DNA from: Desulfobacteraceae bacterium
GTDB taxonomy: Bacteria > Desulfobacterota > Desulfobacteria > Desulfobacterales > Desulfobacteraceae
Direction of reading: 5' to 3'
NCBI GenBank assembly: GCA_024227235.1
Contig: JAAEKY010000805.1
Coordinates: 1 to 39,781 of the forward strand
DNA length: 39,781 nt
This document shows positions 1 to 9,840 of the stretch, one piece after another; position 1 is the stretch's first letter; the number at the start of each line of letters is the position of its first letter. Made by a program: the position numbers and the translations under genes. The notes under the pieces are model-generated. The model was not told where the DNA came from and searched no databases. It worked only from the letters and a program-made list of their open reading frames with translations.

Positions 1-1
1 A

Positions 2-1942
2 GCAACATCAAGGATGGATCTTGTCTTATCAAAAGAACCAGAGAATATTGATGCACTTTTTTTACATGCCGGTATTCTCGGCCAAAAAAAAGAAAACATA
101 AGTAGTATTGAGCAAGTCTATGATAAAATTATCAATATTGATCCTGCCCAAACAAAAGCACATATGATGCTTTCCAAAATCTATTTCAGCCAAAAACAAT
201 TTAAGAAAGTAGAAGAAAGTATTAAAACAACACTCAAATTGACTCCCGATGACATCAATATTCATAAATCTTTGGTCGATTTTTATATATCACAAAAGGA
301 TATAAAAAAAGCACAGGAGGTCCTTGAAAATCTTGTCAATATAAAACCCGATGATTCAGCTCCTCTGGTATTGCTCGGTGATTTTTATCTGGCTAAAAAA
401 GAAAACGATCTTGCTGAAAAGGCATTCTTAAAGGCCATAGAAAAAAGCCCTGAAAATATTGCACCCTATATGATTTTAGCCAGATTTTATAATGGTATTA
501 AAGAAAAATTAAAGGCAGAGCAATACATAAAAAAGGCACTCAAGATTGAACCAGACCATATTGGATTAAAAAACGTATATGCAAATTTTTATTATACGAA
601 CAAAAATTATAAAAAAGCAGAAGAAATTATTGATGAAGTACTGGCAACAAGACCGGATTATGCGGCTTCGAAAATAATACTGGGAAAAATTCTGATCCAA
701 AAGAATGAATTTGATCGCGCCATTGAAATCTTTCAGGACCTTGTCAATAAAGAACCGAATTCGCAAATAAATAATTTTCTTTTAGGAAGTGCTTTCCTAA
801 AAAAAGGAAATCAGAAAAAAGCATTGCCATTTTTAGCAAAAGCAATAGAGCTAAATCCCAATAATCTTCCAGCAAGATTGATGATTGCAAACATTTATTA
901 TTCAGAGGCTGATTATTTTTTAGCTGAATCCGAAGTTATGAAAGTATTGCAGATTTTACCCAAACATTATGATGCAAATATTTTACTGGGTAATATTCAT
1001 ATGGCTCAAAAAGGATATGAACAAGCCGAAAGTATATTTAAAAACTCGATCCTGCTTGCACCCGAAAATCCTGCTGCTTATTTCAGACTGGGATTAGCAA
1101 AACGCTTGCAAAAAAATAATGAAGAGGCGATAAAGCACTTTGAAAAAGCCTTAGAGATCAATCCCAACCTTATAGATGTTTTTTCCAATATCATTATGAG
1201 CTTATCTTCTGAAAAACAATTTGAGAAAGCCCTTAAACGATGTGATGATCAAATGACGGTTGTAGATGATAATCCTATTGTCCAAGCGGCGATTTATAAT
1301 CTGAAAGGTAATCTTTTCTTACAATCAAATAAGACAGACCTGGCGGAAAAAGCATTTAAAACTTCCATTGAAAAAAATCCAAAATTTGTGACACCCTATC
1401 TTACCTTGGCCAAAATTTATAATGTATCTAAACAGATAGATAAAGAGGCAGAAACATATAAGGCCCTAATTGAACAAAGACCGGATCGACCTGATCCTCA
1501 CAGCCTTTTAGGGACCATTTATGAAAGACAGGGCAAGTTTGATTTATCTGAAAACCATTATAAAAAAGCGCTTGTAATCAATCCTGAATATATCCCCGCT
1601 ATGAATAATCTTGCCTTTCTTTATGCCGAGCAGAACAAAGAGTTGAATAAAGCCCTTGACCTTGCTAGGACAGCAAAGGAAATAGCAAACAATGCAACGC
1701 CTATTATAGATACTTTAGGATGGGTGTATTACAAAAAGGGAATCTATGAGAGTGCTGCAACAGAATTTAAGACATGTGTTGACAAAGAGCCCAAAAACCC
1801 TGTTTTTAATTACCATCTGGGTCTTGCCTATAATAAACTTGCTGAATATGTTAAAGCGGAAGCATCCTTAAAAAAAGCCCTTGAACTGCAATCAGACTTC
1901 AGGGGCGCAGATCATGCTAAAAAAGTATTAAGTCAATTATAA
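2..1942 (+). CDS. TPR-repeat protein, 5' end outside window
   Basis: Almost the whole visible protein is a run of about 17 tetratricopeptide repeats of about 34 residues, with the usual spacing of small and aromatic residues (for example LLGDFYLAKKENDLAEKAFL). Such solenoids serve as protein-protein scaffolds. The first in-frame ATG is at 14, but the frame is open back to the window edge and the first repeat is already under way there, so the gene probably starts upstream and its localisation signal is not visible. Its last 6 bases overlap the end of the convergent peptidase gene. Length and repeat number resemble the TPR proteins of PEP-CTERM/exopolysaccharide systems (PrsT type), but no neighbour here supports that. 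Confidence 0.85.
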   Translation, partial: ATSRMDLVLSKEPENIDALFLHAGILGQKKENISSIEQVYDKIINIDPAQTKAHMMLSKIYFSQKQFKKVEESIKTTLKLTPDDINIHKSLVDFYISQKDIKKAQEVLENLVNIKPDDSAPLVLLGDFYLAKKENDLAEKAFLKAIEKSPENIAPYMILARFYNGIKEKLKAEQYIKKALKIEPDHIGLKNVYANFYYTNKNYKKAEEIIDEVLATRPDYAASKIILGKILIQKNEFDRAIEIFQDLVNKEPNSQINNFLLGSAFLKKGNQKKALPFLAKAIELNPNNLPARLMIANIYYSEADYFLAESEVMKVLQILPKHYDANILLGNIHMAQKGYEQAESIFKNSILLAPENPAAYFRLGLAKRLQKNNEEAIKHFEKALEINPNLIDVFSNIIMSLSSEKQFEKALKRCDDQMTVVDDNPIVQAAIYNLKGNLFLQSNKTDLAEKAFKTSIEKNPKFVTPYLTLAKIYNVSKQIDKEAETYKALIEQRPDRPDPHSLLGTIYERQGKFDLSENHYKKALVINPEYIPAMNNLAFLYAEQNKELNKALDLARTAKEIANNATPIIDTLGWVYYKKGIYESAATEFKTCVDKEPKNPVFNYHLGLAYNKLAEYVKAEASLKKALELQSDFRGADHAKKVLSQL

Positions 1943-3136
1943 AATTTTTATTTTATCAGTGTATGTTGTAAGGGATTCAAGGCCATTGTCTGTTACCAGC
2001 AATGAGTTTTCTATCCCTACAACCCCTTTTCCCGGGAAAATGACTTTAGGTTCTAAGGCAATCACCATACCCTTTTCAAGCGCCAGTTTCTGCCCTTTGG
2101 CAATAAAAGGGAATTCATCCAATTCAAGACCCAAACCATGTCCTGTAAATCGGATTCTTCTTTTATCTGCGCCCATAAAATAATCTTTGTATCCGTTTGC
2201 TTTGGCCATAGATATCATCAGGTCGTAAAGCTCCCCAGTTATACTTCCCGGGACTGCTTCTTGTTTAATTTTTTCCTGGATTTCCAGCATGGCTTCATGA
2301 GCGATGAATAGATCATCTGATACATTTCCCAGAGAATAAATCCTTGCATGGTCACTTAAATAGCCATTCAAAGCAAAGACATAATCCACAAGGACAGGCT
2401 CATTTCTTTTTATTGTATTAAACCCCGGGCCCTGGGCAATGCTTGGGTTTACTCCCTTACCTCCTGTGGGAGAAGAAAGACAACTGGGGATAGCAGCGCC
2501 CGGCCCTGCCATGATATGACCGTAAAAAAGGTCATTATCCCACATTCGCATTCGAATTAGACCCTGATGTCCCAAACTTCTGGCATAGGCTTCAAGCATA
2601 CCGGCAAATTCGATTTCGCTGATTCCTTCTTTAATTAAATCCGGTACTTTAGCTGCAACTTTATCTGCCAGGTTGGATGCCTTTCGCATCAACTTAATTT
2701 CATAATCTGATTTTACCCCCCGCTGCAGCCTGATTTGAGTTGAGATATCCATAATGCTTGAATCACTGAATATCTTTAAGAATTGAAAATACTGATTAGC
2801 CGTTAATACATCCAGTTCAAGTCCTAATTTCTTAGGGACTGAATGACCAAATTCTGACAGAGTTTGAACAATTTCTTTGGGGCTTACAATCGAAACAACC
2901 TGGTTTAACCCAGATTCTTCTTTTGCCCGCAAAAAATCTTTAAAAATCATCAAAATCGGAACGCCTTGAACCGGGATATACAACCATCCTTGCTGTGCAG
3001 TTCCTGAATAGTAGAACAAATCTGCTTTTTGTAAAATTAAGACACCATCAATACTTTTTTTTTCAAGACTTGCTTGTAATCCGGCTATTCTGGTCTGAAG
3101 CTCGTTTGAAGGTGTGCTTTGCTCATATAGAGTCAT
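1937..3136 (-). CDS. M24 family metallopeptidase (Xaa-Pro aminopeptidase-like)
   Basis: The 399-aa protein has an N-terminal creatinase-like domain (about residues 15-145) and a C-terminal pita-bread M24 domain. The expected dinuclear metal ligands are visible: two Asp in the segment DYVFALNGYLSDHAR, a His in GHGLGLELDEFPF, and two Glu in ALEPK and GIENS. It is therefore predicted to be a cytoplasmic aminopeptidase P or proline dipeptidase-like enzyme, or a related M24 hydrolase; the substrate cannot be read from the sequence. No signal peptide is seen. The start at 3136 has only a weak ribosome-binding site (GGTGAA). The gene lies downstream of the hbd terminator and converges on the TPR gene. 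Confidence 0.88.
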   Translation of the reverse strand: MTLYEQSTPSNELQTRIAGLQASLEKKSIDGVLILQKADLFYYSGTAQQGWLYIPVQGVPILMIFKDFLRAKEESGLNQVVSIVSPKEIVQTLSEFGHSVPKKLGLELDVLTANQYFQFLKIFSDSSIMDISTQIRLQRGVKSDYEIKLMRKASNLADKVAAKVPDLIKEGISEIEFAGMLEAYARSLGHQGLIRMRMWDNDLFYGHIMAGPGAAIPSCLSSPTGGKGVNPSIAQGPGFNTIKRNEPVLVDYVFALNGYLSDHARIYSLGNVSDDLFIAHEAMLEIQEKIKQEAVPGSITGELYDLMISMAKANGYKDYFMGADKRRIRFTGHGLGLELDEFPFIAKGQKLALEKGMVIALEPKVIFPGKGVVGIENSLLVTDNGLESLTTYTDKIKIL

Positions 3137-3160
3137 GGGTTCACCATTATTTTGAATAAA

Positions 3161-3214
3161 AAAAAGGCTAGGGCAAGATAGAAATATTTATTACAGATGG
3201 CTTGCCATAGCCTT
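3161..3214 (-). terminator. Rho-independent terminator of the tetR-icmF-thl-hbd operon
   Basis: Arms 3164-3177 and 3201-3214 pair over 13 of 14 bases (AAGGCTAGGGCAAG with CTTGCCATAGCCTT). On the minus strand the hairpin is followed by a run of eight T. It lies 24 bp after the hbd stop codon, between hbd and the M24 peptidase gene. Confidence 0.85.
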
Positions 3215-3237
3215 TATTTACTTAATTAAGGATTTGT

Positions 3238-4089
3238 TTAGCTATAATCGTAAAATCCTTTACCTGTTTTTCTGCCAAGCCAGCCGACCTCAACATATTT
3301 TCTTAAAAGAGGACAGGGCCTGTATTTAGAATCTTTAAATCCATCATACAATGTCTCCATAATAGCAAGGCATGTATCAAGGCCAATAAGATCAGCAAGC
3401 GCTAAGGGGCCCATTGGATGGTTCATACCCAACTTCATAACCGTATCAATATCTTCTGCATTTCCTACACTCTGGTAAAGACAAAAAACAGCTTCATTAA
3501 TCATTGGCATTAATATTCTGTTTGCGATAAATCCAGGAAAGTCATTGGCTTCAGCTGGCGTTTTCCCAAATTTTTTGCTCAATTCCCAGGTCAGGTCAAA
3601 GGTTTCCTGAGAAGTAGCAATCCCTTTAATCACTTCAACCAATTTCATAATGGGAACCGGGTTCATAAAATGCATCCCGATGATCTTTTCAGGTCTTGAT
3701 GTCCTTGCTGCAATTCTGCCAATCGGAATTGAAGAGGTATTCGTAGATAAAATAACATGGGGCGGACAAATTTCATCAAGATCTTCAAAAATTTTAAATT
3801 TTAAGTCTTCTCTTTCTACAGCTGCTTCAACAACAAAATCCACTGATGCCATATCTTTTAGATCAGTAGTTGTTGTAATTCTACTAAGAATAGCTGTTTT
3901 ATCATCCGCAGAAATTCTTTCTTTTTTCACCAAAAAATCAAGGTTTTTTGTAATATTTGCCACACCATTATCACAAAACTCTTGTTTAATATCACTCATT
4001 ACAACATCAAGGCCGCTTGCTGCTGCAACCTGTGCAATTCCGTTACCCATCTGCCCTGAACCAATTACTCCAAATTTTTTAATTTCCAT
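3238..4089 (-). CDS. hbd: 3-hydroxybutyryl-CoA dehydrogenase
   Basis: The 283-aa protein has the family's usual length. An N-terminal Rossmann domain carries the dinucleotide motif [11 protein letters not shown] (residues 7-17). The HMNP-type catalytic region [16 protein letters not shown] places the active-site His at 140 and the partner Glu at 152. The C-terminal dimerisation domain is complete ([16 protein letters not shown]). The enzyme interconverts (S)-3-hydroxybutyryl-CoA and acetoacetyl-CoA with NAD(P). It follows the thiolase gene with a 109-bp gap and is followed by a terminator, so it closes the minus-strand operon headed by tetR and icmF. This fits butyryl-CoA (from isobutyryl-CoA) being oxidised to two acetyl-CoA. 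Start ATG 4089 is preceded by AAGGAGG. Confidence 0.93.
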   Translation of the reverse strand: MEIKKFGVIGSGQMGNGIAQVAAASGLDVVMSDIKQEFCDNGVANITKNLDFLVKKERISADDKTAILSRITTTTDLKDMASVDFVVEAAVEREDLKFKIFEDLDEICPPHVILSTNTSSIPIGRIAARTSRPEKIIGMHFMNPVPIMKLVEVIKGIATSQETFDLTWELSKKFGKTPAEANDFPGFIANRILMPMINEAVFCLYQSVGNAEDIDTVMKLGMNHPMGPLALADLIGLDTCLAIMETLYDGFKDSKYRPCPLLRKYVEVGWLGRKTGKGFYDYS

Positions 4090-4198
4090 CTTTCCTCCTT
4101 ATTCAGCACCTTTTTTCCAAATTCGTGCTAATAAATATCTATTCCCCCAAATATCTTGAATAGTTCAGCTCAATATACTCCTTAACGCTACCCTCTTA

Positions 4199-5374
4199 TC
4201 ACCTGTTCACAATAAGCGCAACTGCTTCTCCGCCACCCAGGCAAAGCGAAGCAAGCCCTCTATTTACATCTCGTTTTTCCATTTCATGCAATAAAGTTGT
4301 CAAAACCCTTGCACCACTTGCGCCGATAGGATGTCCCAATGCAACGCTACCCCCATTTACATTTACTTTTTCAGGATCAAGTTCCAACACTTTATTTATA
4401 CCAACAGAAGTGCCTGCAAAGGCTTCATTAATCTCAAACAAATCAATATCTGAAGTAGTGAGTCCCTCTTTTTTCAACACTTTGGGGATAGCATATATCG
4501 GGGCCATCAAAACATATTTCATATCAATGCCATAAGAGGCTTGAGATCCGATGGTAGCCATAATGCTGCAGCCAAGCTCTTTGGCTTTCTGCTCACTCAT
4601 CACCACCACGGCCGATGCGCCATCACTGATAATAGAGGCATTACCCGCTGTTCCTACACCGTCTTTTTTAAATGCAGGTCTCATTTTTGAAAGAAATTCC
4701 AGAGGGGTATCTTTTGGGCACTCATCTGTATCAAAAAGTACAGGTTCCCCTTTTCTCTGGGGAATCTGAACCGGCACGATTTCATCTTTAAAGCGTCCTT
4801 GCGCAATAGCTGCATTGGCTCTTATGTAAGACTCAGCTGCGAATTCATCTTGATCTTGTCTTGTCATCTCCCATTTTTCAGAACAAAGTTCATTAGACAT
4901 TCCCATATGGAAATCATTGATCACATCCCAAAGACCGTCATGAACCATATGGTCTTCGATTTTTCCCGGCCCCATTCTATGCCCCCAACGGGCCTTATCC
5001 ATATAATAGGGTGCCATACTCATATTTTCCATACCACCGGCCACAACGACATCAGCATCGCCACACTGAATAGCCTGAGCTGCAAGCATGACTGCTTTTA
5101 ATGATGACCCACACACTTTATTTACTGTAATGGATTCTACGTCCCATGGAAGATTTGCTTTAACAGCAGCAAGTTTTCCCGGATTCTGACCATATCCGCA
5201 GGGAAGAACCATACCCATGATGCATTCATTGACTTCTTTTTCATCAATGCCTGCTCTTGTGATCGCTTCTCTTACAACATGTGCACCAAGATCAGTCGCT
5301 CCAATTTTAGATAATGTCCCACCAAAGCTTCCTAAAGGCGTCCGAGTTGCGCTGACGATAACTGCTTTATTCAT
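4199..5374 (-). CDS. Acetyl-CoA acetyltransferase (thiolase)
   Basis: The 391-aa protein is a complete thiolase. Catalytic residues are visible as the acylated Cys88 (NKVCGSS), His348 (GHPIGASG) and Cys378 (CLGGGEA). In the degradative direction it cleaves acetoacetyl-CoA with CoA to two acetyl-CoA. Both operons in this region would deliver acetoacetyl-CoA: the IcmF/Hbd branch from butyryl-CoA, and the HMG-lyase/acetoacetyl-CoA synthetase branch from isovaleryl-type substrates. It therefore looks like their common last step. It sits between icmF (173-bp gap holding a long palindrome) and hbd (109-bp gap). AtoB/PhaA-type rather than long-chain FadA-type is inferred from length and context. Confidence 0.93.
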   Translation of the reverse strand: MNKAVIVSATRTPLGSFGGTLSKIGATDLGAHVVREAITRAGIDEKEVNECIMGMVLPCGYGQNPGKLAAVKANLPWDVESITVNKVCGSSLKAVMLAAQAIQCGDADVVVAGGMENMSMAPYYMDKARWGHRMGPGKIEDHMVHDGLWDVINDFHMGMSNELCSEKWEMTRQDQDEFAAESYIRANAAIAQGRFKDEIVPVQIPQRKGEPVLFDTDECPKDTPLEFLSKMRPAFKKDGVGTAGNASIISDGASAVVVMSEQKAKELGCSIMATIGSQASYGIDMKYVLMAPIYAIPKVLKKEGLTTSDIDLFEINEAFAGTSVGINKVLELDPEKVNVNGGSVALGHPIGASGARVLTTLLHEMEKRDVNRGLASLCLGGGEAVALIVNR

Positions 5375-5415
5375 ATTTCAAATCTCCTTACATTAATTTT
5401 TCATATAATGTTTAA

Positions 5416-5541
5416 CTGAAAACTGAAAATTTTTCTGAGTACAAGGCGGGCTAAAATTTTAACCAGAGTCATACTTTCTTGTATGTCGAGGATTAAAATT
5501 TTTGACCAACGCTGTAATCTGGAAAATTGGCAGTTTTCATT
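5416..5541. repeat. Long imperfect palindrome between icmF and thiolase
   Basis: About 126 bp folds on itself around position 5478. The outer arms begin TGAAAACTG on one side and end CAGTTTTCA on the other. The inner arms TAAAATTTTAA and TTAAAATTTT flank GTCATAC/GTATG around the loop TTTCTT. It ends 7 bp before the icmF stop codon and, if transcribed, would form a large hairpin in the icmF-thl mRNA. It could act as a dispersed palindromic element or as an mRNA-processing/attenuation structure. No second copy was seen in the window. Confidence 0.6.
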
Positions 5542-5547
5542 CTATGC

Positions 5548-8500
5548 TTACATATTTCTCCTGTACTTACCACCCACCTCGTAAAGCGCTTGTGTGATGG
5601 TTCCTAAACTGCAGACCTTGACAGTCTCCATAAGTCTTTCAAACATATTTTCACCATTTAAAGCGCTTTGCTTGAGCGCTTCGAGCGCCTGTTCTGATTC
5701 GCTCTGATTCTTCTTTTTAAATGATTCCAATCTTGCAAGTTGATCATCTTTTTGATCATCAGTCGCCCTTGCAAGTTCCAGATGATTTGCCATTTCAGCA
5801 TAATCTGCATCTGGATCTACAAATGTATTCACCCCAACAAGAGGATACTTTCCTGAATGCTTTAAATGTTCATAATACATGGACTCTTCTTGAATCTTTC
5901 CTCTCTGGTACCCTGTTTCCATTGCGCCCAGCACACCACCTCTTTCTGTTATTCTTTCAAACTCAATAAGCACCGCTTCTTCTACAAGGTCTGTTAGCTC
6001 ATCCACGATGAAACTTCCCTGTAAAGGATTCTCATTTTTTGAAAGTCCCCATTCTCTATTGACGATCAACTGGATGGCAAGCGCACGTCTGACTGATTCA
6101 GCTGATGGTGTTGTAATGGCTTCATCAAATGCATTGGTATGTAAACTATTGCAATTATCATATATCGCACACAAGCCTTGAAGTGTGGTACGGATATCAT
6201 TAAACTGTATATCCTGGCTGTGCAAAGATCTGCCAGATGTCTGGATATGATATTTTAATTTCTGAGACTTTTCATTTCCGCCATATTTATTTTTCATAGC
6301 AACAGCCCATATACGCCTGGCCACTCGCCCGATCACTGTATATTCAGGATCCATTCCATTTGAAAAGAAAAAGGACAGGTTTGGAGCAAAACTATTAATA
6401 TCCATTCCACGGGAAAGATAGTATTCCACATAGGTAAATCCATTTGCCATAGTTAAGGCAAGCTGGGTAATGGGATTGGCTCCTGCCTCTGCAATATGAT
6501 ATCCTGAAATAGAAACTGAATAAAAATTTTGCACTTGATGATCAATAAAGTATTGCTGAATATCCCCCATCATTTTTAAAGCAAACTCAATGGAAAAGAT
6601 ACACGAATTTTGACCCTGATCTTCTTTTAAAATATCTGCTTGAACCGTTCCTCTTACATTTGACAAGGCAAACTGTTTGACAGTCGCTTCTTCTTCTTTA
6701 TTTGGTTCCCGGCCATTTTCAGCTTTAAATTTATCCATCTGCTGAGCAATAGTGGCATTCATAAACATGGCCAGCATCATCGGTGCTGGACCATTTATGG
6801 TCATAGATACTGAATTATTGGGTGCACAAAGGTCAAATCCGCCATAAAGGACTTTAACATCATCCAGAGTGCAGATGCTTACACCGGATGTTCCGATTTT
6901 GCCATAAATATCCGGACGAACTTCAGGATCGTATCCAAAAAGGGTAACCGCATCAAATGCTGTGGAAAGTCTTTTGGCAGGATAGGCACCTGAAAGCAAT
7001 TTAAAGCGTCGATTTGTATCTTCAGGGCCCCCTTCTCCTGCAAACATCCGTGTGGGATCTTCATCTGCCCGTTTTAAAGGAAACACGCCTGAAGTATAAG
7101 GAAAATTGCCAGCAAAATTTTCTTTTCTCATCCATTTATATTGCTCTCCAGGGTCTTTGAACTGAGGCAGAGCAATCTTTGGAATCTTAGTATGAGAAAG
7201 TGATTGGCTGTTTAAAGGCAATCTGAATTCTTTATCACGGACATGATACACCAGCTCATCTTTTCCAAACTGTTCTTTACAGGTATTATACTCTTTTATT
7301 AAGGTATCTGTTTCTTCTTCAACCATTGACTGAGAGTCTGATACAAGTTTTTTAAATTCTCCAAGCGCATCTGGAAATTGCTCAAACCCATTTTCTTTGA
7401 GTGCTTTTGACGTCTCAATTAAATGCCAACGTTTTCGCAATGCATCTGACTGCTGATCAGTTGCTTCATGATATTGTCTGACCGTATTGGCAATTTCAGC
7501 AAGATATCGGGTTCTTTCTCCTGGGATAATGATCGTCTTTGAAGAAGATTCTTTTTTATCCACTCTTGGAATACTGGATTCAAATTTAATATTTTTCTTT
7601 TCGGAAATAAGATCTAAAAGCCCGTGGTAGAATGCCGTAATTCCATCATCATTAAATTTTGATGCAATCGTTCCGTATACAGGTAAATCTTTTGGATCAG
7701 TTTCCCAGGCTTTTTTGTTTCGCTGAACTTGTTTTCGCACATCCCTTATGGCATCTTCACTTCCTTTTTTCTCATATTTGTTCACGACAACAATATCTGC
7801 GTAATCCAGCATGTCTATTTTTTCCAACTGGGAAGGTGCACCGAATTCTGCTGTCATGACATAAATTGACATATCAACAAGATCTACTACTCTTGAATCG
7901 CCCTGGCCAATTCCTGCAGTTTCTACGATGATAATATCATAGCCAGCCGCCTTTACAACACTGATTGCATCCGGCAATGCTTCAGGAAGTTCTGTTTGGG
8001 ATCTTCGGGTAGCCAAAGACCGCATATATACACGACCGGTTTCTATGGAATTCATCCTGATCCTGTCACCCAAAAGAGCGCCACCTGTTTTTCTTCTGGA
8101 TGGATCGCAGGAGATAATAGCAATATTGACATCTTTCAGGTCACGAAGAATTCTGATAATTAATTCATCAGTCAAGGATGATTTTCCCGCACCACCCGTT
8201 CCAGTTAATCCGATGATAGGAACATCTTTTTTGTTTGACTCTTTAGAAATATTCGACATAATTTTTTCAAATATTTCCTGATCATTGGCTTTTGCCTCTT
8301 GAACAGCAGAAATAAAATTGGCTGTCACGTACTTGTTATCAATATTTAGCTGGTTATAGTTCAGATTTTCATAATCAACACAAGGGGTGTCCATTGATCT
8401 GATCATGTCATTGATCATCCCCTGCAGCCCCATATTTGATCCATCTTCCGGAGAATAAATTCTTGTCACACCATAGGAATGCAAATCGTCCATTTCAGAT

Positions 8501-8823
8501 GGAATAATCACACCACCACCGCCACCAAAAATTTTTATATGTGACGCCCCTTTTTCTTTTAGAAGATCTACCATATATTTGAAATATTCGACATGCCCGC
8601 CCTGGTAACTGGATACAGCGATACCTTGCGCATCTTCTTCTATGGCTGCGTCAGCAACTTCCTTTGCCGACCTGTTATGGCCAATATGAATAACTTCTGC
8701 ACCCGAGTCCTGCAAAATTCTTCTCATTATATTTATAGACGCATCATGACCATCAAAAAGCGATGTAGCGGTTACGATTTTCACTGAATATTTGGGTGTA
8801 TAGCTTTTGGTTTCCATTTCCAC
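5548..8823 (-). CDS. icmF: Fused isobutyryl-CoA mutase IcmF (B12 domain + MeaB-like GTPase + mutase)
   Basis: The 1091-aa protein contains three modules in IcmF order: a cobalamin-binding domain (about 10-145, DGHD at 24-27), a MeaB-like G-protein chaperone (about 200-415, P-loop GTGGAGKSS at 208-216, NKYE at 348-351), and the mutase substrate barrel (about 550-1091). Substrate-pocket positions separate the subfamilies. Methylmalonyl-CoA mutase has Tyr89 and Arg207 (P. shermanii numbering); this protein has Phe594 (RMFAGEG) and Gln738 (DQGQNS), the IcmF pattern, with the catalytic His776 kept (SGYH). The expected reaction is isobutyryl-CoA to n-butyryl-CoA; IcmF enzymes are also known to interconvert isovaleryl- and pivalyl-CoA. 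The likely start is GTG 8823, five bases after AGGAG; an ATG two codons later is the alternative. Its neighbours tetR, thiolase and hbd support a catabolic role. Confidence 0.95.
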   Translation of the reverse strand: MEMETKSYTPKYSVKIVTATSLFDGHDASINIMRRILQDSGAEVIHIGHNRSAKEVADAAIEEDAQGIAVSSYQGGHVEYFKYMVDLLKEKGASHIKIFGGGGGVIIPSEMDDLHSYGVTRIYSPEDGSNMGLQGMINDMIRSMDTPCVDYENLNYNQLNIDNKYVTANFISAVQEAKANDQEIFEKIMSNISKESNKKDVPIIGLTGTGGAGKSSLTDELIIRILRDLKDVNIAIISCDPSRRKTGGALLGDRIRMNSIETGRVYMRSLATRRSQTELPEALPDAISVVKAAGYDIIIVETAGIGQGDSRVVDLVDMSIYVMTAEFGAPSQLEKIDMLDYADIVVVNKYEKKGSEDAIRDVRKQVQRNKKAWETDPKDLPVYGTIASKFNDDGITAFYHGLLDLISEKKNIKFESSIPRVDKKESSSKTIIIPGERTRYLAEIANTVRQYHEATDQQSDALRKRWHLIETSKALKENGFEQFPDALGEFKKLVSDSQSMVEEETDTLIKEYNTCKEQFGKDELVYHVRDKEFRLPLNSQSLSHTKIPKIALPQFKDPGEQYKWMRKENFAGNFPYTSGVFPLKRADEDPTRMFAGEGGPEDTNRRFKLLSGAYPAKRLSTAFDAVTLFGYDPEVRPDIYGKIGTSGVSICTLDDVKVLYGGFDLCAPNNSVSMTINGPAPMMLAMFMNATIAQQMDKFKAENGREPNKEEEATVKQFALSNVRGTVQADILKEDQGQNSCIFSIEFALKMMGDIQQYFIDHQVQNFYSVSISGYHIAEAGANPITQLALTMANGFTYVEYYLSRGMDINSFAPNLSFFFSNGMDPEYTVIGRVARRIWAVAMKNKYGGNEKSQKLKYHIQTSGRSLHSQDIQFNDIRTTLQGLCAIYDNCNSLHTNAFDEAITTPSAESVRRALAIQLIVNREWGLSKNENPLQGSFIVDELTDLVEEAVLIEFERITERGGVLGAMETGYQRGKIQEESMYYEHLKHSGKYPLVGVNTFVDPDADYAEMANHLELARATDDQKDDQLARLESFKKKNQSESEQALEALKQSALNGENMFERLMETVKVCSLGTITQALYEVGGKYRRNM

Positions 8824-8932
8824 TATTTCTCCTTTTCAGGCATTCGAAAGTTTGATCAAACTAAACAAAGTTTATATGCTTTATTTAACTGACATAAAAA
8901 TTTTAAAAAATAAACAAAATTTTAAATTAAAA

Positions 8933-9583
8933 CTAAAATATCAGCCCGAGGATGAAATCAGTTTGAATTTTAATGTACTCTTCAATATTAAAATTTCTTT
9001 GTACATACCAGCGCCGAAATGCCCACATCTGACCTAATATAGATATGTTGTGGCCTACAAGATTCAATATTTTATCATCAAGGTTTGGGAAGTTTTCAGT
9101 TCCAGACAGAGAAGACAGTGCATTAATAAAAATATCAGTAATATTCAATTCATTGACCAGTACCCGTACTTTCCATTTTTCCGGTAGAAATTGCGTAACC
9201 TGATACATAAGAAGAATATGGTCTCCCATCTTATCGCATACCAAAAAGTATTGACGAATGGCCTCAGCAAGTCTTTCTTTTCCCTGGTCTGTATCTGACA
9301 GGGCCTTTTCAACTGCATTCTGGACTTCCTCATGAATGGTTTTACATACCAGATATAAAAGATCTTCTTTGGAGCTGACATATTCGTATAAAGAACCAAT
9401 GGAAAAATTGGATGCCTTTGCAATCATCCGGGTGGTAGTTTTATGATATCCATGTTCAATGAAAAGCTTAACAGTTGAATCGATAATCTGGCGGCGTCTC
9501 TCTCTAACCAGCTCAGGATTTTTAATTTGAGTTGGAACTTCACTGTCAACTATTGGTATCTTGGATGCTTTAACTTTCCCCAA
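8933..9583 (-). CDS. TetR-family regulator of the acyl-CoA operons
   Basis: The 216-aa protein has a TetR N-terminal helix-turn-helix at about residues 28-75 (RRRQIIDSTVKLFIEHGYHKT, then SIGSLYEYVSSKEDLL) and a helical ligand-binding C-terminal domain. The start is TTG 9583, supported by GAGG seven bases upstream. It reads in the same direction as icmF, 109 bp ahead of it, and diverges from the acyl-CoA dehydrogenase operon. A palindrome centred on GAGCGCTC lies in its own promoter (9627-9644) and again in the divergent promoter (10182-10199). A fatty-acid regulator of FadR/PsrA type that is released by an acyl-CoA and represses itself and both operons is a reasonable inference. The ligand cannot be identified from sequence. 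Confidence 0.9.
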   Translation of the reverse strand: MGKVKASKIPIVDSEVPTQIKNPELVRERRRQIIDSTVKLFIEHGYHKTTTRMIAKASNFSIGSLYEYVSSKEDLLYLVCKTIHEEVQNAVEKALSDTDQGKERLAEAIRQYFLVCDKMGDHILLMYQVTQFLPEKWKVRVLVNELNITDIFINALSSLSGTENFPNLDDKILNLVGHNISILGQMWAFRRWYVQRNFNIEEYIKIQTDFILGLIF

Positions 9584-9615
9584 ATGGTCACCTCTTTTAA
9601 TTTAAAGCAATATTC

Positions 9616-9644
9616 ATTATAATGCATGAGCGAGCGCTCAGTCA
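9616..9644 (-). promoter_or_regulatory. tetR promoter -10 box and -35 region
   Basis: On the minus strand a perfect TATAAT lies at 9621-9616. A TGACTG-like -35 lies at 9644-9639 with a 17-base spacer. The spacer and -35 coincide with the palindromic operator at 9627-9644, as expected for autorepression. Confidence 0.55.
9627..9644. promoter_or_regulatory. TetR operator copy 1 (tetR side)
   Basis: TGAGCGAGCGCTCAGTCA has the form TGA-N2-GAGCGCTC-N2-TCA, a palindrome at all conserved positions. It overlaps the tetR promoter. The same core occurs once more, at 10182-10199. Confidence 0.75.
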
Positions 9645-9840
9645 TAGTATTTTTTTACATTTATTCAATAACTTGTCAAGGGAATATACAGGAAACTTTA
9701 TATGAATTATTCTGTTTTCATGGTCAATACCTGTGCAAATGCAGAGCTTTCCCCTTGTCCTCTGTCCATGGGCTTTATATCAAATAGTAACTTATTATCT
9801 ATTTTATAAAATTATAGCTGTTCAAACCTATCACTATAGC
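9645..9840. other. Intergenic stretch with no recognised gene
   Basis: This AT-rich sequence lies between the tetR promoter and the structured repeat. A short open frame on the minus strand ending near 9700 has no ribosome-binding site or recognisable homology. Nothing further is supported. Confidence 0.4.

Noticed and set aside
5548..8823. Methylmalonyl-CoA mutase or 2-hydroxyisobutyryl-CoA mutase for the B12 enzyme
   Set aside because: The fused GTPase domain and pocket residues Phe594/Gln738 match IcmF rather than MCM (Tyr/Arg). The HcmAB type is split into two subunits.
9698..9810. Short minus-strand frame of about 33 codons (ending ...FAQVLTMKTE) upstream of tetR
   Set aside because: No start with a ribosome-binding site, no recognisable family, and a stop closely upstream; kept only as unexplained intergenic sequence.
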